This document shows, in pieces, positions 16,268-16,351 of a DNA stretch of 16,351 nucleotides. The notes beneath the pieces are model-generated. The model made no database searches. It was not told the origin of the DNA and saw only the letters and a list, made by a program, of their open reading frames with translations. Position numbers and translations under genes: made by a program. Source of the DNA: Bacteroidaceae bacterium (GTDB taxonomy: Bacteria > Bacteroidota > Bacteroidia > Bacteroidales > Bacteroidaceae); contig CAADWS010000181.1 in NCBI GenBank assembly GCA_900752815.1, positions 1-16,351 on the forward strand, read 5' to 3'. The first letter of the stretch is position 1, and every line of letters starts with the position of its first letter.

Positions 16268-16349
16268 TAACCCGTTGGCGGAATTAAATCGATAAAATAT
16301 TTATGTATGAAAGGTTGCGCATATCGCTGATATTTAGTAAATTAGAAGT
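16268..16349. repeat. Right copy of 82-bp perfect terminal inverted repeat
   Basis: Exact reverse complement of 1-82. It begins TAACCCGTTGGCGG and runs outward; two more bases (GA) follow at the window end, so the true repeat may continue beyond the window. It starts 102 bp after the DUF1016 stop. The left copy stands in the same orientation relative to its neighbour, the IIC gene: both read outward after the 3' end of a gene. Confidence 0.95.
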
Positions 16350-16351
16350 GA

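Noticed and set aside
16160..16270. Open frame after the DUF1016 stop (FLEHYGRKDF...VTENFR) as the lost C-terminus by frameshift
   Set aside because: The translated residues do not resemble the expected DUF1016 continuation, so a simple frameshift is not supported.
1..16351. CRISPR arrays, tRNA or rRNA genes
   Set aside because: No regularly spaced direct repeats and no cloverleaf or rRNA-like segments were seen on reading both strands.

Overview
The window looks like Bacteroidota (probably Bacteroidales) DNA. Three features point there: a catabolic cluster of secreted glycan-degrading enzymes, near-absence of strong Shine-Dalgarno sites, and matches to the Bacteroides-type -7 element TAnnTTTG (8276-8283 on the minus strand, 8372-8379 and 15546-15553 on the plus strand). 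Coding DNA from about 100 to 15250 is GC-rich with GC-rich third positions. The two ends (1-100 and about 15480-16351) are visibly AT-richer.

Layout. (1) Positions 1-82 and 16268-16349 are a perfect 82-bp inverted repeat, so the whole window is bracketed by the same sequence reading outward. (2) A five-gene minus-strand set runs right to left from a divergent promoter region: secreted GH3 glycosidase (8248-5396), Ser-type sulfatase (5379-3865), gluconate 5-dehydrogenase/KduD-like SDR (3751-2948), DUF4861 envelope protein (2849-1599) and a PTS galactitol-type IIC membrane permease (1513-98). There is no SusC/SusD pair, no regulator and no other PTS component. (3) In the opposite direction from the same promoter region run two large secreted haem proteins: a beta-propeller fused to a di-haem cytochrome c peroxidase/MauG-like domain (8443-10215), and a 1330-residue protein (10346-14338) that joins an NPCBM-like module, a hydrazine-synthase-alpha (HzsA)-like region with two CxxCH motifs, and an FGE/SUMF1-like domain lacking the catalytic cysteines. 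A strong intrinsic terminator (14389-14439) closes this unit. (4) A convergent sanA-like gene follows (15250-14582). (5) After an AT-rich shift come a perfect -7 box, a nested inverted repeat, a possible 48-aa ORF and a truncated DUF1016 (YhcG) gene that ends about 100 bp before the right repeat.

How the genes may work together (inference). The GH3 and sulfatase would trim and desulfate a sulfated glycan in the periplasm or at the surface. DUF4861 would act on a released product, the IIC protein would import a sugar or sugar acid, and the SDR would reduce or oxidise it in the cytoplasm. The divergent pair of di-haem proteins is the most unusual part: a secreted four-haem module of a kind I associate with Planctomycetes/Verrucomicrobia, sharing a promoter region with a glycan-degradation operon. 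Its substrate cannot be told from sequence, and nothing suggests real hydrazine synthesis.
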